This document shows positions 47,218 to 54,209 of a stretch of 64,000 nucleotides of DNA, one piece after another. Within the stretch, counting starts at the first letter, position 1. Each line of letters opens with the position of its first letter. The stretch comes from Winogradskyella sediminis. Its GTDB lineage: Bacteria; Bacteroidota; Bacteroidia; Flavobacteriales; Flavobacteriaceae. Both the position numbers and the translations under genes were made by a program. The notes beneath the pieces were generated by a model. It was not told where the DNA came from, searched no databases, and saw only the letters and a list, made by a program, of their open reading frames with translations. Location: assembly GCF_003387355.1 (NCBI RefSeq), contig NZ_QUNH01000001.1, positions 1,002,023 to 1,066,022 on the forward strand, read 5' to 3'.

Positions 47218-47832
47218 TTATTTTAATAAGTTAACCAAATCTTCAATGGTAGATTGGCCTTTATCTTTATTATACCAGCGTTGTAAATCTTCTTTAAATT
47301 CTGGTGTTAACATACCATGTTCAGCTTTGTAATCTTGCACCATTTTTGTTGCCACTGTTGGTCGTGGTCCAAAGGTGTCTAAAACAGTATTAGTCTCAGA
47401 ATGTAGCATGATTAACTTTGGAATTGATTTTCCTCCATTAGTTAAAAATTGATCCATGAGTATGTCATTTTTATCTCTCAGTACAATTTTATAATCTATA
47501 GCATCATTAAGCTCTGCGACTTTGTTAATAATAGGCATAATATGAGCGGCATCTCCACACCAACTTTCTGAAATAACTAACCAAGTGATTTTTTTATCAA
47601 AACTTTCAATCTTAGCCTTCATAGCGTCAGAAACTTTAGCGGTTTTATCCCAACGTTTCATCCGTCTATCATTTAATTGTGTGTAGGCAACTAAAGCCTC
47701 AGTTTGGTTCTCACCGGTTGTAGAATTGGTTGCTGCCAAAGTACTAACTAAGGTTCTGTATTCTGCGTAAGTCATACTGTTTTTTAGACTAGCTAAAATG
47801 ATGTTTTCTAAAGGAAGTGTGTCTGTATTCAT
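47218..47832 (-). CDS. Thioredoxin family protein (Thioredoxin_9 type)
   Basis: 204 residues. Core LVISESWCGDAAHIMPII with a single Cys where thioredoxins have CxxC, then KSIPKLIMLHSETNTVLDTFGPRP with the cis-Pro. No signal peptide, so cytoplasmic. The loss of the second Cys argues against a standard disulphide reductase; it may act as a mono-thiol enzyme. Single gene between convergent neighbours. Confidence 0.85.
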   Translation of the reverse strand: MNTDTLPLENIILASLKNSMTYAEYRTLVSTLAATNSTTGENQTEALVAYTQLNDRRMKRWDKTAKVSDAMKAKIESFDKKITWLVISESWCGDAAHIMPIINKVAELNDAIDYKIVLRDKNDILMDQFLTNGGKSIPKLIMLHSETNTVLDTFGPRPTVATKMVQDYKAEHGMLTPEFKEDLQRWYNKDKGQSTIEDLVNLLK

Positions 47833-47912
47833 ATGAACAAAAATAATAATCTATTGCTGTTTTTTGTGCAACTGTTGTTACATTAGTAGCACGAAATAAA
47901 ATTCCTTACAAG

Positions 47913-48476
47913 ATGAGTAAAAACAGATGTGGTTGGTGTGTTGGTGATTTGTTATATGAAGACTACCATGATGATGAATGGGGTGTTCCGGTATATGACG
48001 ATGCCACCTTGTTTGAATTCTTAATTTTAGAAACATTTCAAGCCGGATTAAGCTGGATTACCGTTTTAAAAAAGCGAGAAAATTTTAGAAAAGCTTTTGA
48101 TAATTTCGATTATAAAAAAATAGCAGAATACGATACTTCTAAAGTTGAAGACCTTTTACGAGACACAGGGATTATAAGAAATAAGTTGAAGGTAAAAGCA
48201 ACGATTACAAATGCACAGGCTTTTATGAAAATTCAGGACGACTATGGATCGTTTTCTAAGTATATATGGGATTTTGTAGATGGAAAACCGATAAAAAACG
48301 AGGTTGTATATTATAAAGAAGCTCCTGCAAATACACCTTTAAGTGATACTATAAGCAAAGATTTAAAAAAGCGAGGTTTTAAATTTGTAGGTTCAACTGT
48401 TGTGTATGCGTATATGCAAGCCACAGGTATGGTAAACGACCATGAAGTTACGTGCTTTAGATATCGTCAGGTTTAA
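47913..48476 (+). CDS. tag: DNA-3-methyladenine glycosylase I
   Basis: Removes 3-methyladenine from DNA. 187 residues. Family-typical opening NRCGWCVGDLLYEDYHDDEWG with the zinc-binding Cys, then LFEFLILETFQAGLSWITVL with the substrate-pocket residues. The end has GSTVVYAYMQATGMVNDH, with the last zinc His. Its 3' end overlaps aat by 20 bases (convergent). Confidence 0.96.
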   Translation: MSKNRCGWCVGDLLYEDYHDDEWGVPVYDDATLFEFLILETFQAGLSWITVLKKRENFRKAFDNFDYKKIAEYDTSKVEDLLRDTGIIRNKLKVKATITNAQAFMKIQDDYGSFSKYIWDFVDGKPIKNEVVYYKEAPANTPLSDTISKDLKKRGFKFVGSTVVYAYMQATGMVNDHEVTCFRYRQV

Positions 48477-49095
48477 AATAGTTGAGGAATGCTGACCTAG
48501 AGATGTTTTTGGCGCCTAAACTTTCGAGGTGATTGGTGTGTAATTGGCAATCTATTAATGTGTAATTTGTATTTTGTACAAAGGTTATAAAGCCAACTTT
48601 ACTGGCATTACTTACTTTGGTAAACATACTTTCACCACAGAAAACGGAATTATTAATTTCAATACCATATAAGCCACCAACGAGTTCATCATTTTCCCAC
48701 ACTTCTACAGATTTAGCAAAGCCGAGTTGGTGTAATTTGTAATAAGCATTTATCATGTTTTCAGTAATCCATGTGCCGTCTTGGTCATTCCGTTTTATGG
48801 CAGCACAAGATGCTATTACATCTTTAAAGGCTTTGTTTATTGTGACTTTAAAATTGCCCTTTCGCAACACTTGTCTCATACTTTTAGAGACTTTTAAATC
48901 CTCTGGAAACAAAACAAATCGCGGGTCTGGTGACCACCAAAGTATCGGTTCTTCATCCTGAAACCAAGGAAAAATACCTTTAGAATAAGCATAAAGTAAA
49001 CGATCGGGTGTCAAATCGCCTCCAATAGCAAGTAGCCCTTCTGCAGAGGCTTCAGACACATCAGGAAATTCTATTTTATCAGTTAAAAAATGCAT
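48457..49095 (-). CDS. aat: Leucyl/phenylalanyl-tRNA-protein transferase
   Basis: Adds Leu or Phe to proteins with N-terminal Lys/Arg, marking them for ClpAP. 212 residues. Motifs: EGLLAIGGDLTPDRLLYAYSKGIFPW, ILWWSPDPRFVLFPEDLKVS, and GGLYGIEINNSVFCGESMF. Convergent with tag; the last 20 bases are shared. Confidence 0.95.
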   Translation of the reverse strand: MHFLTDKIEFPDVSEASAEGLLAIGGDLTPDRLLYAYSKGIFPWFQDEEPILWWSPDPRFVLFPEDLKVSKSMRQVLRKGNFKVTINKAFKDVIASCAAIKRNDQDGTWITENMINAYYKLHQLGFAKSVEVWENDELVGGLYGIEINNSVFCGESMFTKVSNASKVGFITFVQNTNYTLIDCQLHTNHLESLGAKNISRSAFLNYFKPDDI

Positions 49096-49152
49096 CAGTT
49101 ACAATAAAAATGGCAATTAAGGATTTAAAATTAAGACTTTAACTTTGATGCT

Positions 49153-49273
49153 AAAACATTTTTACAGATATTTGAGTAGACCTTTATATTATATTTTTTT
49201 GTTCATCATTGCTTAATTGTAAAGGTCTAACCTAAAACCAAATTATGTCCTGATTAACCATCAGGACTTTTTT
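49153..49273 (+). ncRNA. Candidate small RNA between aat and the DUF3127 gene
   Basis: On the + strand TAACTTTG (49140-49147) fits a -7 element. It is followed by AGACCTTTA (49178-49186) pairing with TAAAGGTCT (49220-49228) and then a strong intrinsic terminator (49247-49273). Both flanking genes are on the minus strand, so the terminator needs its own + transcript. No -33 element is evident and the family is unknown. Confidence 0.4.
49247..49273 (+). terminator. Intrinsic terminator on the + strand
   Basis: GTCCTGA-TTAACCA-TCAGGAC followed by six T. No coding gene on this strand ends nearby. Confidence 0.8.
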
Positions 49274-49297
49274 GTTAAGGCCATATACAGAAAAAGA

Positions 49298-49319
49298 CTT
49301 GTTTTTATATAAAAACAAG
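49298..49319 (-). terminator. Terminator after the DUF3127 gene
   Basis: CTTGTTTTTATATAAAAACA plus AG form a perfect 22-base palindrome with T-runs beyond it in the minus direction. Confidence 0.6.
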
Positions 49320-49347
49320 CCTTTTAAATATGTGTTATTTGCCTTAA

Positions 49348-49725
49348 TTAGAAAGGTAAATCGTCGTTATCTCCTTCGTTTACATCATTAACTGGCTCAA
49401 AAGCTTCCGTTGGTGGTACTGGAGGCATATTACCGCTTGCAGACTGCGCTTGTACACCTTCAATTCTCCATCCTTGTATAGAGTTAAAGTATTTAGTTTC
49501 ACCTTGTGGGTTAACCCATTCTCTACCTCTTAAGTTGATATTAATTTTAACTTGCTGACCTACTTGGTAGCTATTTAATAAATCACATTTGTCTTGGACA
49601 AATTCCACCATAATGTGTTGTGGGTACTGCTCTTCTGTAGTCACTACAACTTCTCTTTTTCTAAACCCGTTACTTCCAAAAGTTTGAGTCTCACCTACCA
49701 TTTTAATACGTCCTTGTACTTCCAT
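49348..49725 (-). CDS. DUF3127 domain-containing protein with SSB-like acidic tip
   Basis: 125 residues. The DUF3127 domain spans about 1-90 (MEVQGRIKMVGETQTFGSNG, VEFVQDKCDLLNSY, ININLRGREWVNPQG) and looks like a small OB fold. A disordered linker follows, ending GDNDDLPF. That tip is nearly the same as the SSB tip in this window (EPDDDLPF), so it may recruit the same repair partners (inference). Bacteroidota-specific. Confidence 0.88.
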   Translation of the reverse strand: MEVQGRIKMVGETQTFGSNGFRKREVVVTTEEQYPQHIMVEFVQDKCDLLNSYQVGQQVKININLRGREWVNPQGETKYFNSIQGWRIEGVQAQSASGNMPPVPPTEAFEPVNDVNEGDNDDLPF

Positions 49726-49766
49726 TTTGCTTAATCTATAAATTTTATTACTTAATTTTATTCAGG

Positions 49767-50636
49767 CTACGAAAGTAATAACTTCCAAGCACTTTCTACG
49801 TCTCCATAGCTCAAATAATTTTGGGCTAATTTGTGTTTTTCTCTGTGAGATGCTGTTTTTATATCGGGATAGCGCTCACTAATGTCATCAATAAACTTAT
49901 TAACATCGCTAGCATTTGGTAAAATTTCTACATTGGCCAACATTCCAATATTATTACCTGTTAAAATCATGCTATTTTTTACATGATCTGGCATATTATC
50001 TACACCAATTCCCAAAGATGATAAAGGTTTCGGAATTTCAAAAAATCCGGTTTTAGCTCTACTATAGTAACTGCCACCAGCTCTGGCAACCAAATCTAAA
50101 GCTTCTTGATTTATGGTTTGATTGTCATTTAAAACCTCTTCTGAAATATGAAGTTTCACAACTTCACAAATCACTAAATTTCCGGCTCCTCCTTCGGTGC
50201 CCAAAGCAATAATTTCGTTGACTTTACATTCAAATTGTATAGGGGATTCTGCTACTCTAAACGGTTTTATTTTATCTGAAGGCAGCATGGATAATCCGGC
50301 TTTTTCAAATTCATTTGTGCCTTCTGGGTATTCTGTACTCGATAAAGAGGCTTGGTGTACCAGATCGTAATTAACTACATTAATAACCACTTCTTTGGTC
50401 GCTTCAACATTGTGTAAGGTATGTTTTGTGGTGTTATCTCTAACACGCCTTGCAGGTGAAAAAATTAAAATCGGAGGATTAGCGCTAAACACATTAAAAA
50501 AACTAAATGGTGATAAATTAGAATTGCCTTTTCCATCAATAGTACTTGCTAGTGCAATTGGTCTTGGCGAAACGGCACTTAATAAATAGCCATGTAAAAC
50601 GCTAGTTTTAAGATCTTGAGGGTTAAATGATGCCAT
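49767..50636 (-). CDS. Flavin reductase family protein
   Basis: 289 residues. The FMN-binding split-barrel domain spans about 1-200: AVSPRPIALASTIDGKGNSN, LSPFSFFNVFSANPPIL, FSPARRVRDNTTKHTL. The C-terminal 80 residues are a helical extension (SERYPDIKTASHREKHKLAQ, YLSYGDVESAWKLL). Cofactor FMN is likely; substrate unknown. Short gap (41 bases) to the DUF3127 gene, same strand. Confidence 0.88.
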   Translation of the reverse strand: MASFNPQDLKTSVLHGYLLSAVSPRPIALASTIDGKGNSNLSPFSFFNVFSANPPILIFSPARRVRDNTTKHTLHNVEATKEVVINVVNYDLVHQASLSSTEYPEGTNEFEKAGLSMLPSDKIKPFRVAESPIQFECKVNEIIALGTEGGAGNLVICEVVKLHISEEVLNDNQTINQEALDLVARAGGSYYSRAKTGFFEIPKPLSSLGIGVDNMPDHVKNSMILTGNNIGMLANVEILPNASDVNKFIDDISERYPDIKTASHREKHKLAQNYLSYGDVESAWKLLLS

Positions 50637-50760
50637 GTATTTTGCTGATTTTCAACAAATATAATTATAATGATTTGGCAACAAAAGTATTTAGTGGATA
50701 TCTAAGAACAATAATATTAACAATTTTACATTATATTTAAAAATGAATTAAACCTAACTA

Positions 50761-51915
50761 ATGACCTTCAGTTTTAACCGAAATGTAATCCGCTGGATTA
50801 TTATAGCAACCTCCTTTATAATTATTTCTCTTATTCTTTGGAATACTTACACATTCTTTCAAGATTTTAAACAAGAAGAACGTTCTAAAATGAAAACTTG
50901 GTCTGTGGCCTTAACAGATATTGGAACTATAAAATCTAATGATGAGGTTAATGAAGTAACAAGTCATGTTATCACAGAGACCATAATTAGTACACCAGTT
51001 ATCGTTATAGACAAGGATGGGGAACTTAGTACTTCTAGAAATGTTGATGAATCGCTTTTAACAGATTCTAATGTTATTAAAAATCTTGTTGCTAAATTTA
51101 AGAGTGAAAACACTCCGATTGAAGTGAATATGGGGACTTCGTCTAAACAATTTATTTACTACGGTAATTCTCCATTATTAAACCGATTAAAATATTATCC
51201 TTTAGCCTTATTGCTCATTATTATCCTTTTTGCTGCCGTAGTGTATTTCTTTTATAGAAGTTCTAAAATTGCAGAGCAAAATAAACTATGGACAGGTATG
51301 GCAAAGGAAACAGCGCACCAAATTGGGACTCCGTTATCGTCGCTTGTAGGTTGGACCGAAATTTTAAAAACCGAAAATGTAAACCGTGATTACATTGTAG
51401 AAATTGAAAAAGATATTGATAGACTTCAGACCATAACAGAGCGTTTTAGTAAAATAGGATCGGCTCCTACACTTAAAAAAATGGATATTGTTGAGGTTAC
51501 TAAATCGTCTTATGATTATTTAAAATCGAGATCTTCTAAACTTATTAATTTTGAACTTGTAGTTCCTGAAAGGGAAATTACAGTGCAATTGAATGAACAA
51601 CTTTTTAGTTGGACGATTGAAAATTTAGTAAAAAATGCCATTGATGCCATGAAAGGTAAAGGGGATTTGAAAATTGAATTAAGGCAGCTAGAAAGTAGAG
51701 TTTACATTAACATATCTGATACCGGAAAAGGCATTCACAAATCTTCATTTCATAAAATATTTGAGCCTGGCTACACCACCAAAAAACGTGGTTGGGGACT
51801 TGGGTTATCTTTAGCACGCCGAATTGTGGAAGACTATCACAATGGCAAGATAAAAGTGCTGACCTCAGAAATAGGAAAAGGAACTACCTTGCAAATTCTT
51901 TTAAAGACAGCTTAG
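50761..51915 (+). CDS. Sensor histidine kinase
   Basis: 384 residues. Two membrane helices (about 10-30 and 148-168) enclose a periplasmic domain. No HAMP or PAS domain is evident. H-box KETAHQIGTPLSSLVGW with His186, N-box ENLVKNAIDAMKG, G1 DTGKGI, F-box FEPGYTT and G2 GWGLGLSLARRI are all present. No response regulator lies next to it, so it is an orphan; its partner cannot be named. Confidence 0.93.
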   Translation: MTFSFNRNVIRWIIIATSFIIISLILWNTYTFFQDFKQEERSKMKTWSVALTDIGTIKSNDEVNEVTSHVITETIISTPVIVIDKDGELSTSRNVDESLLTDSNVIKNLVAKFKSENTPIEVNMGTSSKQFIYYGNSPLLNRLKYYPLALLLIIILFAAVVYFFYRSSKIAEQNKLWTGMAKETAHQIGTPLSSLVGWTEILKTENVNRDYIVEIEKDIDRLQTITERFSKIGSAPTLKKMDIVEVTKSSYDYLKSRSSKLINFELVVPEREITVQLNEQLFSWTIENLVKNAIDAMKGKGDLKIELRQLESRVYINISDTGKGIHKSSFHKIFEPGYTTKKRGWGLGLSLARRIVEDYHNGKIKVLTSEIGKGTTLQILLKTA

Positions 51916-51998
51916 TTGTTTGCTAGGTAGAGAGTTACGCTTTTGAATCTATTGCAGATGCAAAGTCAATTTATTGAAAAAATAGTTTAAATTTGGGG

Positions 51999-52349
51999 AT
52001 GAATTCTTCGAAACTTTTTACTTTAAAAGAAGCTCGGTTAGGTAATAACTGTCCTGAATGTTACTCTAATGATAGTTTGGAACTTACGTTCAAACAAAAA
52101 CTTATAGAAACGAAGCTATATAAGGCAATTACAGGCGAAACCACATGCCAATTACTCTGTTTAAATTGCGAAGTACAGATCTTTCCAATCCGTTGGACAG
52201 ACGATATTGAACGTGTTGTGGATTACCACAAAAGAGGATTGAAAATTAAACCAAAATCAACTAAATTAAAGCCCATTGCTTGGGGTTTTATAGCTTTTGC
52301 TATAATCATTTTAATTGCTGTAGTATTATTTGTTTTAGGAATATTCTAA
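51999..52349 (+). CDS. Zinc-ribbon membrane protein of unknown function
   Basis: 116 residues from the ATG at 51999 (an in-frame TTG at 51993 is less likely). An N-terminal zinc ribbon (CPEC near residue 18 and CLNC near residue 55) is followed by one C-terminal membrane helix (AWGFIAFAIIILIAVVLFVLGIF). Overlaps the end of the HIT gene by 4 bases. No family recognised. Confidence 0.7.
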   Translation: MNSSKLFTLKEARLGNNCPECYSNDSLELTFKQKLIETKLYKAITGETTCQLLCLNCEVQIFPIRWTDDIERVVDYHKRGLKIKPKSTKLKPIAWGFIAFAIIILIAVVLFVLGIF

Positions 52350-52738
52350 ATAAAATTAGAGCCTATTTTTTCTGCTAATGCTTTAAATTCCTCAGGTGAG
52401 AGGTTCTGTTTATTTGTAAAACGAGCATCTTCCATGGAGTGCAACGGAATTAAATGCACATGCACGTGTGGTACTTCTAATCCAATTACAGACATACCAA
52501 TACGTTCACAAGGCACAGCTTTTTCTAAGGCAAGAGCAACACGACGCGAAAATTTCATTAACGCGATGTAAGTGGCTTCATCTAAGTCAAAAATTTTATC
52601 AACTTCTTTCTTAGGAATACAAAGCGTATGGCCTTTAGAGTTTGGGTTGATATCTAAAAACGCAAAAAAATCTTCAGTTTCTGCTACTTTATATGAAGGT
52701 ATTTCCCCTGAAATTATTTTTGTGAAGAGTGTTGCCAT
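52346..52738 (-). CDS. HIT family nucleotide-binding hydrolase
   Basis: 130 residues. The histidine triad is visible as HVHVHLIPLHS near residue 96, preceded by CIPKKEVDKIFDL and GMSVIGLEVPH. The opening TLFTKIISGEIPSYKVAETE is typical of the Hint branch. Probably hydrolyses nucleoside phosphoramidates or dinucleoside polyphosphates. Follows greA on the same strand, but a terminator at 52868-52902 separates them. Confidence 0.93.
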   Translation of the reverse strand: MATLFTKIISGEIPSYKVAETEDFFAFLDINPNSKGHTLCIPKKEVDKIFDLDEATYIALMKFSRRVALALEKAVPCERIGMSVIGLEVPHVHVHLIPLHSMEDARFTNKQNLSPEEFKALAEKIGSNFI

Positions 52739-52867
52739 AAGTTAATACTTCTGTTGCAATGATTATAAATAAGCCTTTTTGAATGTTGTTGAAAAGCCCT
52801 TTGACAGTGATATGAAAATGGATTTAACAGCTTTCAAATTTACGCACAATTGATATTTACATAAATA

Positions 52868-52902
52868 TAAAAAGATTCCCATTAAATAGGAATCTTTTTA
52901 TT
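52868..52902 (-). terminator. Intrinsic terminator after greA
   Basis: AAAAAGATTCC and GGAATCTTTTT pair around CATTAAATA, with T-run in the minus direction; it could also work in the other direction. Confidence 0.8.
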
Positions 52903-52938
52903 AATAATCTCTGATTTTACTGCTTTTACAATTAAAGT

Positions 52939-53412
52939 TTATCTTGAAATTTCTAAAATATCAAATTTCATAATACCACTCGGAACTTGTATTTCTGCCA
53001 CGTCTCCTACAGATTTACCTAATAAACCTTTACCTATTGGAGAATTTACTGAGATTTTACCAGTGGCTAAATCAGCTTCACTTTCAGCAACCAACGTGTA
53101 GGTCATTTCCATACCGTTTGTTTGATTCTTAATTTTAACCTTAGATAAAGCTAAGGCTTTGGTTAAGTCTAATTGCGACTCATCAATAACTCTTGCGCCA
53201 GATAAGATTTCTTCCATTTTAGAAATTTTCATTTCTAACATACCTTGTGCTTCTTTCGCAGCATCATACTCTGCGTTTTCACTTAAATCGCCTTTGTCTC
53301 TAGCTTCTGCAATTGCTTGTGATGCCTTTGGACGTTCCACATCTTTAAGCTGGTTTAACTCTTCTCGTAATTTTTTTAAACCTTCAGCTGTGTAATAAGA
53401 TACTTTACTCAT
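52939..53412 (-). CDS. greA: Transcription elongation factor GreA
   Basis: Rescues backtracked RNA polymerase by stimulating transcript cleavage. 157 residues. The N-terminal coiled coil carries the tip acids (RDKGDLSENAEYDAAKEAQG, about 38-57). The C-terminal domain is an FKBP-like fold with ISVNSPIGKGLLGKSVGDV. Preceded by a long perfect palindrome (53463-53501). Confidence 0.96.
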   Translation of the reverse strand: MSKVSYYTAEGLKKLREELNQLKDVERPKASQAIAEARDKGDLSENAEYDAAKEAQGMLEMKISKMEEILSGARVIDESQLDLTKALALSKVKIKNQTNGMEMTYTLVAESEADLATGKISVNSPIGKGLLGKSVGDVAEIQVPSGIMKFDILEISR

Positions 53413-53462
53413 AATTTAATCGTTTTAAAAATAACGCGTGTTTAATAAGCCGTTTCTTTATC

Positions 53463-53501
53463 ATTTTTGAGCCTGTCTGAAAATCAGACAGGCTCAAAAA
53501 T
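53463..53501. repeat. Perfect 18-bp inverted repeat upstream of greA
   Basis: ATTTTTGAGCCTGTCTGA, AAA, then its exact complement. Very stable, with A- and T-runs at the ends, so it could end transcription in either direction. It sits 51 bases before the greA start, where a terminator would cut greA off from any upstream promoter, or it may be a repeat element. Confidence 0.8.
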
Positions 53502-53559
53502 CACTGTAGATATTTAGTGCTTCTTAAATGTTCGTTATTCTATAATTATAATGTTAGCA

Positions 53560-53588
53560 TAAAAAAAACCTCGCGCTGACGAGATTAC
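53560..53588 (-). terminator. Possible minus-strand terminator
   Basis: On the minus strand CTCG-TCAGCG-CGAG is followed by GTTTTTTTT. No gene reads into it; the stretch 53600-53777 holds nothing else I can name. Confidence 0.4.
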
Positions 53589-53777
53589 TATGCAAATATA
53601 TAAAATTATTACGGTATTGTTTAATTAATAGTAAATTGCGCCACAAAATTTGAAGTTAGAATGTATTAAAAATGTTAATAATTTAAATTTTAATACGAAA
53701 AGCCCGTATTCTTGTGGCTTCAAACGATTTTGGATTTTAATGCGTTAAATTTCAAATCATTAAAAAAGAGTAGACCT

Positions 53778-54209
53778 GTGAAGAAATTATTAGTAATGTT
53801 TGGTTGCGTAGTGTTTTTTGGATGTAGCAAAGATGACTCTACTTACAATTGCAATTATTTATTAGATGTTGGAGTGAATTTGTCTGTGAATCTTAATTTT
53901 CCTCAATTTAATCAGTTGTTGTTTCCTGTCAGTGCAATGAGAGTTGAAAATTATGGTAATAACGGTATCATTTTAGTAAGAGCAAATGCTAATTCTATAT
54001 TAGCTTGGGATGGTGCAGATCCTAACCATGTAGCGTCTTCATGTTCTAAATTAACTATAGTAGGATTAAATGCTGTTTGTGGTTGTGACGATGGTAATGA
54101 ATATAATTTAATTACAGGAACCGCATTAGGCGATGATCCTCAACCATGTACATTAAAGCCGTACAGAGTTGAGGTCACCGGAACTAACACTTATTTAATT
54201 AGTAATTAA
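53778..54209 (+). CDS. Lipoprotein with degenerate Rieske-like fold
   Basis: 143 residues from a GTG at 53778, which begins a proper lipoprotein signal (KKLLVMFGCVVFFGC). The C-terminal part has the Rieske layout: a loop WDGADPNHVASSC, a second loop VCGCDDGNEYNLITG, then CTLKPYRVEV. The Cys-x-His and Cys-x2-His ligands of a 2Fe-2S cluster are not intact, so a cluster is doubtful. Convergent with the TonB receptor, overlapping by 4 bases. Function unknown. Confidence 0.65.
   Translation: MKKLLVMFGCVVFFGCSKDDSTYNCNYLLDVGVNLSVNLNFPQFNQLLFPVSAMRVENYGNNGIILVRANANSILAWDGADPNHVASSCSKLTIVGLNAVCGCDDGNEYNLITGTALGDDPQPCTLKPYRVEVTGTNTYLISN

Noticed and set aside
47218..47832. Classical thioredoxin
   Set aside because: The active site is WCGDA with one Cys, so a CxxC reductase call is not supported.
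53560..53777. Hidden gene or RNA ending at the minus-strand hairpin near 53560
   Set aside because: No reading frame, promoter or second stem could be supported in 53600-53777.
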